Source of the DNA: CAWAYR01 sp050250875
Lineage (GTDB): Bacteria > Acidobacteriota > Vicinamibacteria > Vicinamibacterales > UBA2999
Reading direction: 5' to 3'
DNA: 64,000 nucleotides
Assembly (NCBI GenBank): GCA_050250875.1
Contig: JBFWNV010000003.1
Span: 124,001-188,000 of the forward strand
Part shown: positions 52,523-60,848 of the stretch, one piece after another
Position numbering within the stretch: position 1 is the first letter of the stretch
Layout: each line of letters begins with the position of its first letter
Position numbers and translations under genes: made by a program
Notes under the pieces: generated by a model
What the model was told of the DNA's origin: nothing
The model's input: only the letters and a program-made list of their open reading frames with translations
Databases searched by the model: none

Positions 52523-54949
52523 GTGATCGCCGTGGGCGTGCTCGACGACCTCGGCCAGGGCCTGCGGGCCCTGCGCCGCGCGCCCGGCTTCTGCGCGCTC
52601 GCCCTCCTCACCCTGGCGCTGGGCATCGGCGGCACCGCCGCGATGTTCAGCGTCGTCTACGGCGTGCTGCTGCGGCCGCTGCCGTTCGCCGCGCCCGAGC
52701 AGCTCGTCCGCGTCTGGAGCACCGCCGGCAACGGCGAGCGCGGGTCGTTCGCCCCCGGCCGCTTCCTCGACGTCGAGCGGGAGTCGCGGGCGCTCGGCGG
52801 CGCCGCCGCCTACATCAGCACCTTCAGCGGCGTGGCCGCCGGCGGCGAACCCGTCCGGCTGGCCGGCGCCGAGGTGACCGCCGACTTCTTCGACGTGCTC
52901 GGCGCGCCGGCGGCGCGCGGCCGCACGTTCACCGCCGCCGATCGGCCCGGCGCGGCGCTCCTGGTCCTCTCCGACGGCGCGTGGCGCCAGCAGTTCGGGG
53001 CCGACCCGGCCATCGTCGGCCGGTCGCTGCGCGTCGACGGCCAGCCGTTCGAGGTCGTCGGCATCATGCCGCGCGACTTCGCGCTGCCCGAGCGGGCGCG
53101 CTTCTGGCGCCTGGCGCCACAACTGGTCCCGACGCCGCCGATGGAGGTCGAGGGCGTGCTGCTGGCCCAGCGCGGCCTCGCCTACATGGACGTCATCGCC
53201 CGCCTCGCGCCCGGGGTCACGCCGGCCGAGGCGGCGGCCGAGCTGCGGGTGCTGGCCGCCACGCTCGGCACGCGTCATCCCGACGACGACGCCGGCAACG
53301 GCTTCGACCTCGAGCCGGTCTACGAGACCATCGTCGGCGACGTGCGGCGATCGCTGCTCCTGCTGTTCGCCGCGGTCGGCGCGGTGCTGCTCATCGCCTG
53401 CACCAACGTCGCCAGCCTGATGCTGGCGCGCGCCCTCGGCCGCCGGCGCGAGCTGGCGGTGCGCATTGCGCTCGGTGCCCCCCGCGGCCGACTCGCCCGC
53501 CAGCTGATCGTCGAGAGCCTCGTGCTGGCGCTCGCCGGCGGCGCGCTCGGCGTCGTCGTCGCCGGCTGGGCGCTCGACGGGCTGCGGCTGCTGCTGCCGG
53601 CCACCGTGCCGCGCCTGGCGGCGATCCGCCTCGACTGGACGGCGGTGGCGTTCGCCGCGGCGACGTCGCTGGTCGTCGGCCTGGCCTTCGGCACGGCGCC
53701 GGCGTGGACGAGCCGGGCCCTCGCCTCGTTCGACGCGCTGCGCGACGGCGGACGCACCAGCACCGGCGGGCGCCAGTGGCTGCGCCGCGGGCTGGTCGTC
53801 GGCCAGGTCGCGCTGGCCGCCGTGCTGCTCGCCGCCGCCGGCGTCATGGCGACGAGCCTGTTCAAGCTGCAGCGCGTCGATATCGGCTTCGACGCCCGGG
53901 GCGTCGTCACCCAGCAGCTGGTCCTGCCGCAGTCGCGCTACGACCGCGCCGCCCAGGTGCGCTTCTACGAGGCGGTGACCGAACGGCTCGCCGCCGATCC
54001 ACGCGTCGCCGCTGCGGCCGTCGTCTTCCCCTCGCCGTTCGGCGTCAGCCAGACCGCCGCCACGATCCGGCTCGATCGGCCGGCGCCCGGCAGCGCCGCC
54101 GATGCCGAGCACGTCGTGCGCCTGGCCTCGATCACGCCGGGCTTCTTCGACGCGATGGGCATCCCGCTGCTGGCCGGCCGCCGTTTCGACCCCGCCGACT
54201 TTCCCCAGGCGGCACGCCGCGCCATCGTCAACCGCGCGTTCGCCGCGCGCCTGCTCGGCGGCGGCGACGTCATCGGCCGCTACCTGCAGCTGGGTGACGA
54301 CGCCGACGACCGCTACACGATCGTCGGCGTGGCCGCCGATGCGCGGGCCGCCCGGCTCGACCAGGCCGCCGAGCCGATCGCCTACCTGCCGCACAGCCAT
54401 CTGACCCTGCCGTTCATGCGGCTGATCGTCCGCGGCACCGGCGCCGAGGCCGCGACCCGCGACGCGATGGCGATGGCGCTTCGCGCCGAAGCCCCCGACC
54501 TCGCCCTCGATCCGCCGCAGACGCTGGCGGCCCTGGTGAGCGACTCCACGGCCGAGCCGCGCTTCCGCAGCCGCCTCGTGGCCGCGTTCGCCGCCACGGC
54601 GCTCGGCCTGGCGATCCTCGGGCTCTACAGCCTGGTCAGCTTCACGGTGTCGGGCCGCACCCGCGAGATCGCGACCCGCCTGGCGCTCGGCGCCACGCCG
54701 GCGGCGATGCGGACCGGCGTGATTCGCGAGGGCCTGGCCCTGACCGCCGCCGGCCTGGCGGTCGGCCTGAGCGTCGCGGCGGCGCTCGGCCGACTCGTCG
54801 AAGGGCTGCTGTACGAGACCGCGGCGCTCGACCCCGCCGTCACCGCGGCGCTGGTGGTGGTGATGACGCTGGCCGCGGTCGTGGCATGCTATCTTCCGGC
54901 CCGGCGCGCCATGCGCGTCGCGCCCACCGAGGCGCTGCGCGCCGAGTGA
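52523..54949 (+). CDS. ADOP-type MacB-like permease
   Basis: 808 aa, GTG start. The N-terminal 40 residues hold TM1 (FCALALLTLALGIGGTAAMFSVVYG, in the form GIGxTAAxFSV of the family), followed by a MacB-type periplasmic domain (about 60-250), three TM helices with LMLARALGRRRELAVRIALGAPRGRL (about 298-323), a second periplasmic domain and a second FtsX unit (TREIATRLALGATPAAMR, about 713-730). This is the duplicated architecture called ADOP in Acidobacteria, where it often has no adjacent ATPase. Here it is flanked by two ATPases and an adaptor, so it is not an orphan. Substrate unknown (lipoprotein, antibiotic or peptide). Confidence 0.9.
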   Translation: MIAVGVLDDLGQGLRALRRAPGFCALALLTLALGIGGTAAMFSVVYGVLLRPLPFAAPEQLVRVWSTAGNGERGSFAPGRFLDVERESRALGGAAAYISTFSGVAAGGEPVRLAGAEVTADFFDVLGAPAARGRTFTAADRPGAALLVLSDGAWRQQFGADPAIVGRSLRVDGQPFEVVGIMPRDFALPERARFWRLAPQLVPTPPMEVEGVLLAQRGLAYMDVIARLAPGVTPAEAAAELRVLAATLGTRHPDDDAGNGFDLEPVYETIVGDVRRSLLLLFAAVGAVLLIACTNVASLMLARALGRRRELAVRIALGAPRGRLARQLIVESLVLALAGGALGVVVAGWALDGLRLLLPATVPRLAAIRLDWTAVAFAAATSLVVGLAFGTAPAWTSRALASFDALRDGGRTSTGGRQWLRRGLVVGQVALAAVLLAAAGVMATSLFKLQRVDIGFDARGVVTQQLVLPQSRYDRAAQVRFYEAVTERLAADPRVAAAAVVFPSPFGVSQTAATIRLDRPAPGSAADAEHVVRLASITPGFFDAMGIPLLAGRRFDPADFPQAARRAIVNRAFAARLLGGGDVIGRYLQLGDDADDRYTIVGVAADARAARLDQAAEPIAYLPHSHLTLPFMRLIVRGTGAEAATRDAMAMALRAEAPDLALDPPQTLAALVSDSTAEPRFRSRLVAAFAATALGLAILGLYSLVSFTVSGRTREIATRLALGATPAAMRTGVIREGLALTAAGLAVGLSVAAALGRLVEGLLYETAALDPAVTAALVVVMTLAAVVACYLPARRAMRVAPTEALRAE

Positions 54950-54950
54950 T

Positions 54951-54977
54951 CCCCCGGGCCCCGAGCCCCGAGTCCCG
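54951..54977. repeat. Heptamer repeat between permease and second ATPase
   Basis: Three to four units (GGCCCCGAGCCCCGAGTCCCG) fill the 29-bp gap and leave no recognisable ribosome binding site before the ATG at 54979. Confidence 0.65.
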
Positions 54978-54978
54978 C

Positions 54979-55647
54979 ATGATTCGCTTAGCCAACATCG
55001 AGAAGTCCTACCGCCACGGCGTCAGCCAGACCTTCGTGCTGCGCCGCGTCAGCGTCGAGATCGCCCAGGGCGACTTCGTGTCGATCATGGGGCCGTCGGG
55101 CGCCGGCAAGAGCACGCTGCTCCACATCCTCGGCATGCACGACTCGGCGTGGAGCGGCGAGTACTGGCTGCACGACCAGCCGGTGCACGCCCTGTCGAAC
55201 AAGGACCGGCTGCGGCTGCAGAAGCAGCACATCGGCTTCGTGTTCCAGAGCTATCACCTGCTCGACAACCTGACGGTCTACGAGAACATCGACCTCCCGC
55301 TCTCCTACCGCGACGTCAAGCGCACCGAGCGGCAGGGCATGGTCGGCGACATCCTCGACCGGTTCAACATCGTCGGCAAGAAGGATCTCTATCCGAACCA
55401 GCTCTCGGGCGGCCAGCAGCAGCTGGTCGCCATCGCCCGCGCCGTCGTCGCCAACCCGACGATCATCCTCGCCGACGAGCCGACCGGCAACCTGCACTCC
55501 GACCAGGGCCGCGAGATCATGGAGCTGTTCGCCAAGCTCAACGCCCAGGGCACGACGGTCGTGCAGGTGACCCACTCGGAAGCCAACGCCGCCTTCAGCC
55601 GCCGCGTCATCCGCCTGAAGGACGGCTGGATCGTCGATGCGGCCTGA
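54979..55647 (+). CDS. ABC transporter ATPase (MacB/LolD type) 2, altered motifs
   Basis: 222 aa. Walker A GPSGAGKST (about 38-46), Q-loop FVFQSYHLLDNL, and Walker B IILADEPTGNLH. The D-loop Asp is His (NLH), and the signature reads LSGGQQQL with Leu instead of the usual Arg. The H-loop (QVTHS) is intact. ATPase 1 in the same operon has standard forms at both places. It may pair with ATPase 1 on the same permease as an asymmetric dimer, or belong to another permease. Its stop overlaps the regulator gene by 11 bp. Confidence 0.9.
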   Translation: MIRLANIEKSYRHGVSQTFVLRRVSVEIAQGDFVSIMGPSGAGKSTLLHILGMHDSAWSGEYWLHDQPVHALSNKDRLRLQKQHIGFVFQSYHLLDNLTVYENIDLPLSYRDVKRTERQGMVGDILDRFNIVGKKDLYPNQLSGGQQQLVAIARAVVANPTIILADEPTGNLHSDQGREIMELFAKLNAQGTTVVQVTHSEANAAFSRRVIRLKDGWIVDAA

Positions 55648-56998
55648 CGTCCCGCCGCGCGTCCTCATCGCCGACGACCAGGCCGACGTCCTCGAGGCGC
55701 TGCGCCTCCTGCTCAAGCCCGAGGGCTACGTCATCGACACGGCTGCCTCGCCGGCCCAGGTGACGCGGGCGCTCGACCTCAAGGACTACGACGTCGTCCT
55801 CATCGACCTGAACTACGCGCGCGACACCACCTCGGGCGAAGAGGGGCTCGATCTGCTCAGCCGCATCCACGCCGCCGACGAGTCGCTGCCGGTGGTGGTG
55901 ATGACGGCCTGGGGCTCGGTGGACGTCGCCGTCGAGGCGATGCGCCGCGGCGCCCGCGACTTCATCCAGAAGCCGTGGGACAACGAACGCCTGCTGTCGA
56001 TCCTGCGCACGCAGACCGAGCTGGGCCGGGCGATCCGCCGCGGCCGCCGGCTCGAGCTGGCCAACCAGGCGCTGCAGGCCGACGGCCACTCGCCGCTGCT
56101 GGCCGAATCGGCGGCGATGCGGCCGGTGCTGGAAGTGATCGCGCGGGTCGGCCCGGCCGACGCCAACGTCCTCATCACCGGCGAGAACGGCACCGGCAAG
56201 AGCCTGGTGGCGCAGGCCCTGCACGCCGTGTCGCCGCGCGCCGCGCGGCCGATGGTCACCGTGAACGCCGGCGGCATGGCCGAGGGCGTCTTCGAGAGCG
56301 AGCTGTTCGGCCACGTCCGCGGCGCCTTCACCGACGCCAAGGTCGATCGGGTCGGCCGCTTCGAACTGGCCGACGGCAGCACGCTGTTCCTCGACGAGAT
56401 CGCCAACGTGCCGCTCAGCCAGCAGACCAAGCTGCTGCGCGTGATCGAGACCGGCGAGTTCGAACGGGTCGGCTCGTCGAAGACCCGCAAGGTCAACGTG
56501 CGCGTCATCTCGGCGACCAACGCCGACCTCGCCGCCGAAGTGGCGGCCGGGCGGTTCCGCCAGGACCTGCTGTTCCGTCTCAACACCATCGAGATCGCCC
56601 TGCCGCCGCTGCGCGACCGCCGCGAGGACATCCCGCTGCTGGCGCGGCACTACCTGCGCCTGCACGCCCAGCGCTACCGCAAGTCGCTCACCGGCTTCGA
56701 CCCGAGCGCCCTCCAGCTGCTGCTCGACCACCGCTGGCCGGGCAACGTCCGCGAGCTCGATCACGCCATCGAGCGGGCGGTGCTGATGGCCCAGGGCAAC
56801 GTCGTCCGCGCCACCGACCTCGGCCTGCGCGTCGAGCACGCCGGCGCCGGGCGGCTCGAGGACATGAGCCTCGAGGAAGTCGAAGCCTTCCTCATCAAGA
56901 AGGCGATGGCCCGCTACGGCAACGTCAGCCAGTCCGCCCGGGCCCTCGGCCTGTCGCGCAGCGCGCTCTACCGCCGCCTGGAGCGCTACAAGCTGTAA
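55637..56998 (+). CDS. Sigma-54-dependent response regulator (NtrC family)
   Basis: 453 aa. Receiver domain with D57 as phospho-acceptor, T90 and K112 (FIQKPW). The AAA+ domain has Walker A GENGTGKS (181-188), the GAFTDA loop (229-234) that contacts sigma-54, Walker B STLFLDEI and the arginine-finger region. A Fis-type helix-turn-helix ends the protein (NVSQSARALGLSRSALYRRLERYKL-like, last 25 residues). It should activate a sigma-54 promoter such as the one at 50384-50399. The start overlaps the ATPase gene, and the histidine kinase gene follows after 23 bp. Confidence 0.95.
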   Translation: MRPDVPPRVLIADDQADVLEALRLLLKPEGYVIDTAASPAQVTRALDLKDYDVVLIDLNYARDTTSGEEGLDLLSRIHAADESLPVVVMTAWGSVDVAVEAMRRGARDFIQKPWDNERLLSILRTQTELGRAIRRGRRLELANQALQADGHSPLLAESAAMRPVLEVIARVGPADANVLITGENGTGKSLVAQALHAVSPRAARPMVTVNAGGMAEGVFESELFGHVRGAFTDAKVDRVGRFELADGSTLFLDEIANVPLSQQTKLLRVIETGEFERVGSSKTRKVNVRVISATNADLAAEVAAGRFRQDLLFRLNTIEIALPPLRDRREDIPLLARHYLRLHAQRYRKSLTGFDPSALQLLLDHRWPGNVRELDHAIERAVLMAQGNVVRATDLGLRVEHAGAGRLEDMSLEEVEAFLIKKAMARYGNVSQSARALGLSRSALYRRLERYKL

Positions 56999-57021
56999 CC
57001 TGAGGGCCCCGTCCCTCGCCC

Positions 57022-58335
57022 ATGAACCGTCTGCGCTTCGATCAGCACGCCGTCGCGCTGGCCCTCGGCGCGTCGCTGCCGGCGCTCGTCGCGGCGCTGC
57101 TGCTGCTGTGGACCGGCGGCTACTCGGCCAAGGTGCAGTGGACGGTGACCACGGTGCTGGCCGCCGTCGCCGCCGGGTGCCTGGTGTCGCTCCGCGCCCA
57201 CGTCGTGACGCCGCTGCAGACGCTGGCCAACCTGATCGCCGCGATGCGCGAGGACGATTTCTCGATCCGCGGCCGCACGGTGTCGGCCGGCGACCCGCTG
57301 GGCGACGTGATGAGCGAGGTCAACGCCCTGGCCGAGACGCTGCACGAGCAGCGCCTCGGTGCCGTCGAGGCGACGGCGCTGCTGCGCACGGTGATGGAGC
57401 AGATCGACGTCGCCGTGCTGGCCTTCGACCCGGCGCAGCGGCTGCGCCTGGTCAACCGCACGGGCGAACGGCTGCTCGGCCGCCCGGCCGAGCAGGCGCT
57501 GGGACGCTCGGCGCAGGAACTCGGCGTCACCGACTGGTTCGGCGAGGCGCCGCGGATCGTCGATCTGGCCGTGCCGGGCGGCGTCGGGCGCTGGGAGGTG
57601 CGGCGCACCACCTTCCGGCTCGGCGGGCAGCGTCACGACCTGCTGGTCCTCTCGGACGTCAGCCGGCCGCTGCGCGAGGAGGAGCGCCAGGCCTGGCAGC
57701 GCCTCATCCGCGTCATCGGCCACGAGCTGGGCAACTCGCTCGGGCCGATCAAGTCGATCGCCGGATCGCTCGACGCCCTGCTCAACCGCGAGCCGCCGCC
57801 CGCCGACCTGCGCGACGACCTGCGCCGCGGCCTGCAGGTGATCGGCGCGCGCGCCGAGTCGCTGAGCCGGTTCACCGCCGCCTACGCGCAGCTGGCCAAG
57901 CTGCCGCCGCCGCGGCTCGCCCCGGTGGTGCTGAAGCCGCTGCTGCAGCGCGTCGCCGGCGTCGAGACCCGCGTGCCGGTGACGGTGCGGCCGGGGCCCG
58001 ACATCACGCTGAACGTCGACGGCGATCAGATCGAGCAACTGGTGATCAACCTGCTGCGCAACGCCGCCGAGGCGACCCTCGACGCCGGCGGACACGGCGT
58101 GTCGATCGGCTGGCGGCAGACGCCGCGCGGAGTCGACGTGTGGGTCGACGACGACGGACCGGGTCCGCCGAAGACCGCCAACCTGTTCGTGCCGTTCTTC
58201 ACCACCAAGCCCGGCGGCTCGGGCATCGGACTGGTGCTGTGCCGGCAGATCGCCGAGGCGCACGGCGGCACGCTGGCGCTCGAGCTGCGCCCGCGCGGCA
58301 GCGGCTGTCGCGCCACCCTCACGCTGCCGATATGA
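57022..58335 (+). CDS. Sensor histidine kinase (NtrY-like)
   Basis: 437 aa. Two TM helices (about 9-30 and 40-56) with almost no periplasmic loop, a HAMP-like linker (VVTPLQTLANLIAAM, about 61-75), a PAS-like domain (about 115-210), then the H-box VIGHELGNSLGPI with H234 as phospho-acceptor. The ATPase domain shows the N-box (LLRNAAEA), G1 (VDDDGPGPP) and the G2 block GGSGIGLVLCRQIAEAHGG. Because the loop is so short, the signal is likely sensed in the membrane or cytoplasm. It is the partner of the regulator upstream. The protease gene begins 6 bp downstream. Confidence 0.93.
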   Translation: MNRLRFDQHAVALALGASLPALVAALLLLWTGGYSAKVQWTVTTVLAAVAAGCLVSLRAHVVTPLQTLANLIAAMREDDFSIRGRTVSAGDPLGDVMSEVNALAETLHEQRLGAVEATALLRTVMEQIDVAVLAFDPAQRLRLVNRTGERLLGRPAEQALGRSAQELGVTDWFGEAPRIVDLAVPGGVGRWEVRRTTFRLGGQRHDLLVLSDVSRPLREEERQAWQRLIRVIGHELGNSLGPIKSIAGSLDALLNREPPPADLRDDLRRGLQVIGARAESLSRFTAAYAQLAKLPPPRLAPVVLKPLLQRVAGVETRVPVTVRPGPDITLNVDGDQIEQLVINLLRNAAEATLDAGGHGVSIGWRQTPRGVDVWVDDDGPGPPKTANLFVPFFTTKPGGSGIGLVLCRQIAEAHGGTLALELRPRGSGCRATLTLPI

Positions 58336-58341
58336 GCGGGC

Positions 58342-59760
58342 ATGACCGGGCCGAGCGGCTGGACGTGTGCGTCGTGTGAGCGCCGGGTGCCACCGGGTGT
58401 CGAGGTGTGCCGATGTGGCGCGCCGCGTCCGCGGCCGGCGGCGGCCGTCGAGGCCGACGACGACGCGGCGGAGGACGGCGGCGGTCTGAACCCGGGCAAG
58501 GTGCTGCTGGCCGGCGTCGCGGTCGTCGGCCTGGCGGCGGTCTACTTCTGGACCACCGCCGCGCCGGCCCCGGCCACGCCCGCGCCGGCGGTTTCCAGCC
58601 CGACCGGCAGCACGCCGCCGTCGGCGCCGCCGGTTCCGCAGCCGCGCGTCGAGACGGCGCCCACCTCGGAGAGCATGGCCGCCGAGTCCGCGCCGGCGAG
58701 CGCGACGTACACGACACCCGATCCGCCGACGCCGGCCCCGCTGTCCCGGGCGGACGCGTCGGGCCTCGGGCTCGAGGATCTCGTCGCCCGCACCGGTGGC
58801 GCCGTCGTGATGGTCGAGGCCGGGCCGTCGCGCGGCACTGGCTTCTTCGTGCGCCCCGACCTCATCGTCACCAACGATCACGTGGTGTCCGGGCAGACCG
58901 CGGTGACGGTGCGGCTCCACGACGGCTCGGCCCGCGCCGCGCGTGTCGAGCGCGCCGTGGCCGACGTCGACCTCGCCCTGCTGCGCCTGTCGGGCGCCGG
59001 CTCGGCGACGGTGCTGCCGCTCGGCCAGGCCAGCGCCGTGCGGACCGGCCAGGAGGTGATCGCCATCGGCTCGGCCCTTGGCCTGCAGAACACCGTGACC
59101 CGCGGCATCGTCAGCGCCCAGCGCCGCGCCGGCAGCGTCGTGCTGCTGCAGACCGATGCCGCGATCAATCCGGGCAACAGCGGCGGACCGCTGCTCGATC
59201 GGCAGGGCGTCGTCGTCGGGGTCACCACGCTCAAGATGGGGGGACCGGCCGAGGGCCTCGGCTTCGCGGTGGCCGCGGACCACGTCGCGGCCCTGGTCGA
59301 GGGGCACTCCTCGACCCGCATCGCGACCGCCGCCGGCGCGCCGCCGCCCGCGGCAGGGGCGGCCGCGCCGAGCGCCATGCCCGGGTTCGGCGCCGCCGGG
59401 TCGAGCGCCGATGCCCGCCGCACCGACGGCGAGCAGATCTTCGAGCGGACGATGGCGGCCCTGGCCGAGCAGGCCGCGCAGGTGGATGGTCACTGGCAGC
59501 GTTTCACCAGCGCGTGCGCGCCACGGCCCCGGCCAGGGGGCGACCGCGAGTGGTTCGGACTGTCGGAGGGCCGCGTCGAGTACACCAGCCGGGACCGCAA
59601 CTGTCCGTACTGGCTCAACGACATGACGTCGATGAGCCGTGAGTTCGACGCGGCGATGCGCGCCGCCGGCGAAGCCGCGCGCCGCGCCGGGGTCTTTCCC
59701 GGCACGCTGCGCGACGTGCGCCGCCGTCACCGGCTCGACTGGCCCGGCTTCGACCGCTGA
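58342..59760 (+). CDS. Membrane-anchored trypsin-like serine protease with N-terminal zinc ribbon
   Basis: 472 aa. A CxxC/CxC zinc ribbon (C9, C12, C23, C25) at the cytoplasmic N-terminus, a TM helix (about 53-71), a Pro/Ala/Thr-rich linker to about 135, then an S1C (DegS/HtrA-like) protease with H180 (TNDHVVSG), D210 (DVDLALL) and S280 (NPGNSGGPL). No PDZ domain follows; the last 150 residues form an unknown domain with a Cys pair (SACAP, RNCPYW). It is 6 bp after the kinase gene and seems part of the operon, hinting that envelope stress is the signal or output. It ends 2 bp before the convergent Sua5 stop. Confidence 0.87.
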   Translation: MTGPSGWTCASCERRVPPGVEVCRCGAPRPRPAAAVEADDDAAEDGGGLNPGKVLLAGVAVVGLAAVYFWTTAAPAPATPAPAVSSPTGSTPPSAPPVPQPRVETAPTSESMAAESAPASATYTTPDPPTPAPLSRADASGLGLEDLVARTGGAVVMVEAGPSRGTGFFVRPDLIVTNDHVVSGQTAVTVRLHDGSARAARVERAVADVDLALLRLSGAGSATVLPLGQASAVRTGQEVIAIGSALGLQNTVTRGIVSAQRRAGSVVLLQTDAAINPGNSGGPLLDRQGVVVGVTTLKMGGPAEGLGFAVAADHVAALVEGHSSTRIATAAGAPPPAAGAAAPSAMPGFGAAGSSADARRTDGEQIFERTMAALAEQAAQVDGHWQRFTSACAPRPRPGGDREWFGLSEGRVEYTSRDRNCPYWLNDMTSMSREFDAAMRAAGEAARRAGVFPGTLRDVRRRHRLDWPGFDR

Positions 59761-59761
59761 G

Positions 59762-60844
59762 CTACACCGGCACGACGCGGCCTTCGGCCGCGCGCCGCAG
59801 GCGATCCCACACCGCCGCCCCGAGGTCGTGGCGCTCGGGTCCCGAAGCGACGATCACGTCCACGCCGTCGCCGTCCAGCGCCCTGAGGGCCGCGAACAGC
59901 CGCTGCGCCGCCTGTGCCGGCTCGCCGCGCCGGCCCAGGGTGGCGACCACGACGCGGCCGTGCGACGACACCGCGGCGACATCGGGGGCGATCGCCACCA
60001 GGTCCTCGTCCGGGGCCAGCACGCCGACTCGCCGGCCCGACGCCACGTGCGTGCGGACTTCCGCGCTCAGCCGGCGCACGACGTCGGCGGGTGCCCCGGC
60101 ATAGACGGTGAGGGCGGCCGCCGGCGCGTAGTGCCGCAGCAGCTGTCCCGGCGCCACCTGCGCCTGCTCGACGGCCGCCTCACCGGCGACGGCGACGATC
60201 CCGGGCACCACCGCCCGCAGGCGCTCGAGCGGGATGCCGCCGGCGCGCCGCACGACCGCCGGCTCCACGGTGCAGTCGACAATCGTCGACTCGACGCCGA
60301 TGTCCGTCGGCCCGGCGTCGAGCACGAGATCGACGGCGCCGTCGAGATCGGCCAGGACGTGCGCGGCCGTGGTCGGACTCGGCCGCGAGAAGCGGTTCGC
60401 GCTCGGGGCGGCAACGGGCACGCCGGCGGCGCGGATGAGGGCCAGCGCCACCGGATGCGCGGGCACCCGCACGGCCACCGTGTCGAGCCCCGCCGTGACC
60501 GCCGGCGGCACCACGTCGCGCCGCGGCAGGATGAGCGTGAGCGGCCCCGGCCAGAACGCCGCCGCCAGCGCTGCGGCCGACGGCGGCACCGCCGCAGCGA
60601 CCTGATCGAGGTCGGTGGCCCCCGCCAGGTGCACGATCACCGGGTCGGTCGCCGGACGCCCCTTGGCGGCGAAGATCGCCGCCACCGCCGCCGGATCCAG
60701 CGCGGCGCCGCCGAGCCCGTAGACCGTCTCGGTCGGGAACGCCACCAGCCCGCCGGCGCGGATCAGCGCCGCCGCGCGGGCGATGGTCGCGGCATCGGGC
60801 GTCGCGCGGTCGACCGCGGCGACGGACGTGGAGCGGCGGTGCAC
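59762..60844 (-). CDS. tsaC: L-threonylcarbamoyladenylate synthase (Sua5/TsaC)
   Basis: 360 aa, GTG start. The YrdC-type N-terminal domain (1-210) has FPTETVYGLGG (about 35-45), the KGRPATDP block (about 61-68) and PSANRFSRPSPTTAAHV. A C-terminal Sua5 domain of 130 residues (TVYAG.. to the end) makes it the long form. It makes threonylcarbamoyl-AMP from threonine, bicarbonate and ATP for the t6A37 modification of ANN-decoding tRNAs. The M16 gene upstream ends 4 bp before. A CACAAT hexamer (60851-60856) lies 6 nt before the GTG. Confidence 0.92.
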   Translation of the reverse strand: MHRRSTSVAAVDRATPDAATIARAAALIRAGGLVAFPTETVYGLGGAALDPAAVAAIFAAKGRPATDPVIVHLAGATDLDQVAAAVPPSAAALAAAFWPGPLTLILPRRDVVPPAVTAGLDTVAVRVPAHPVALALIRAAGVPVAAPSANRFSRPSPTTAAHVLADLDGAVDLVLDAGPTDIGVESTIVDCTVEPAVVRRAGGIPLERLRAVVPGIVAVAGEAAVEQAQVAPGQLLRHYAPAAALTVYAGAPADVVRRLSAEVRTHVASGRRVGVLAPDEDLVAIAPDVAAVSSHGRVVVATLGRRGEPAQAAQRLFAALRALDGDGVDVIVASGPERHDLGAAVWDRLRRAAEGRVVPV

Positions 60845-60848
60845 CCCG

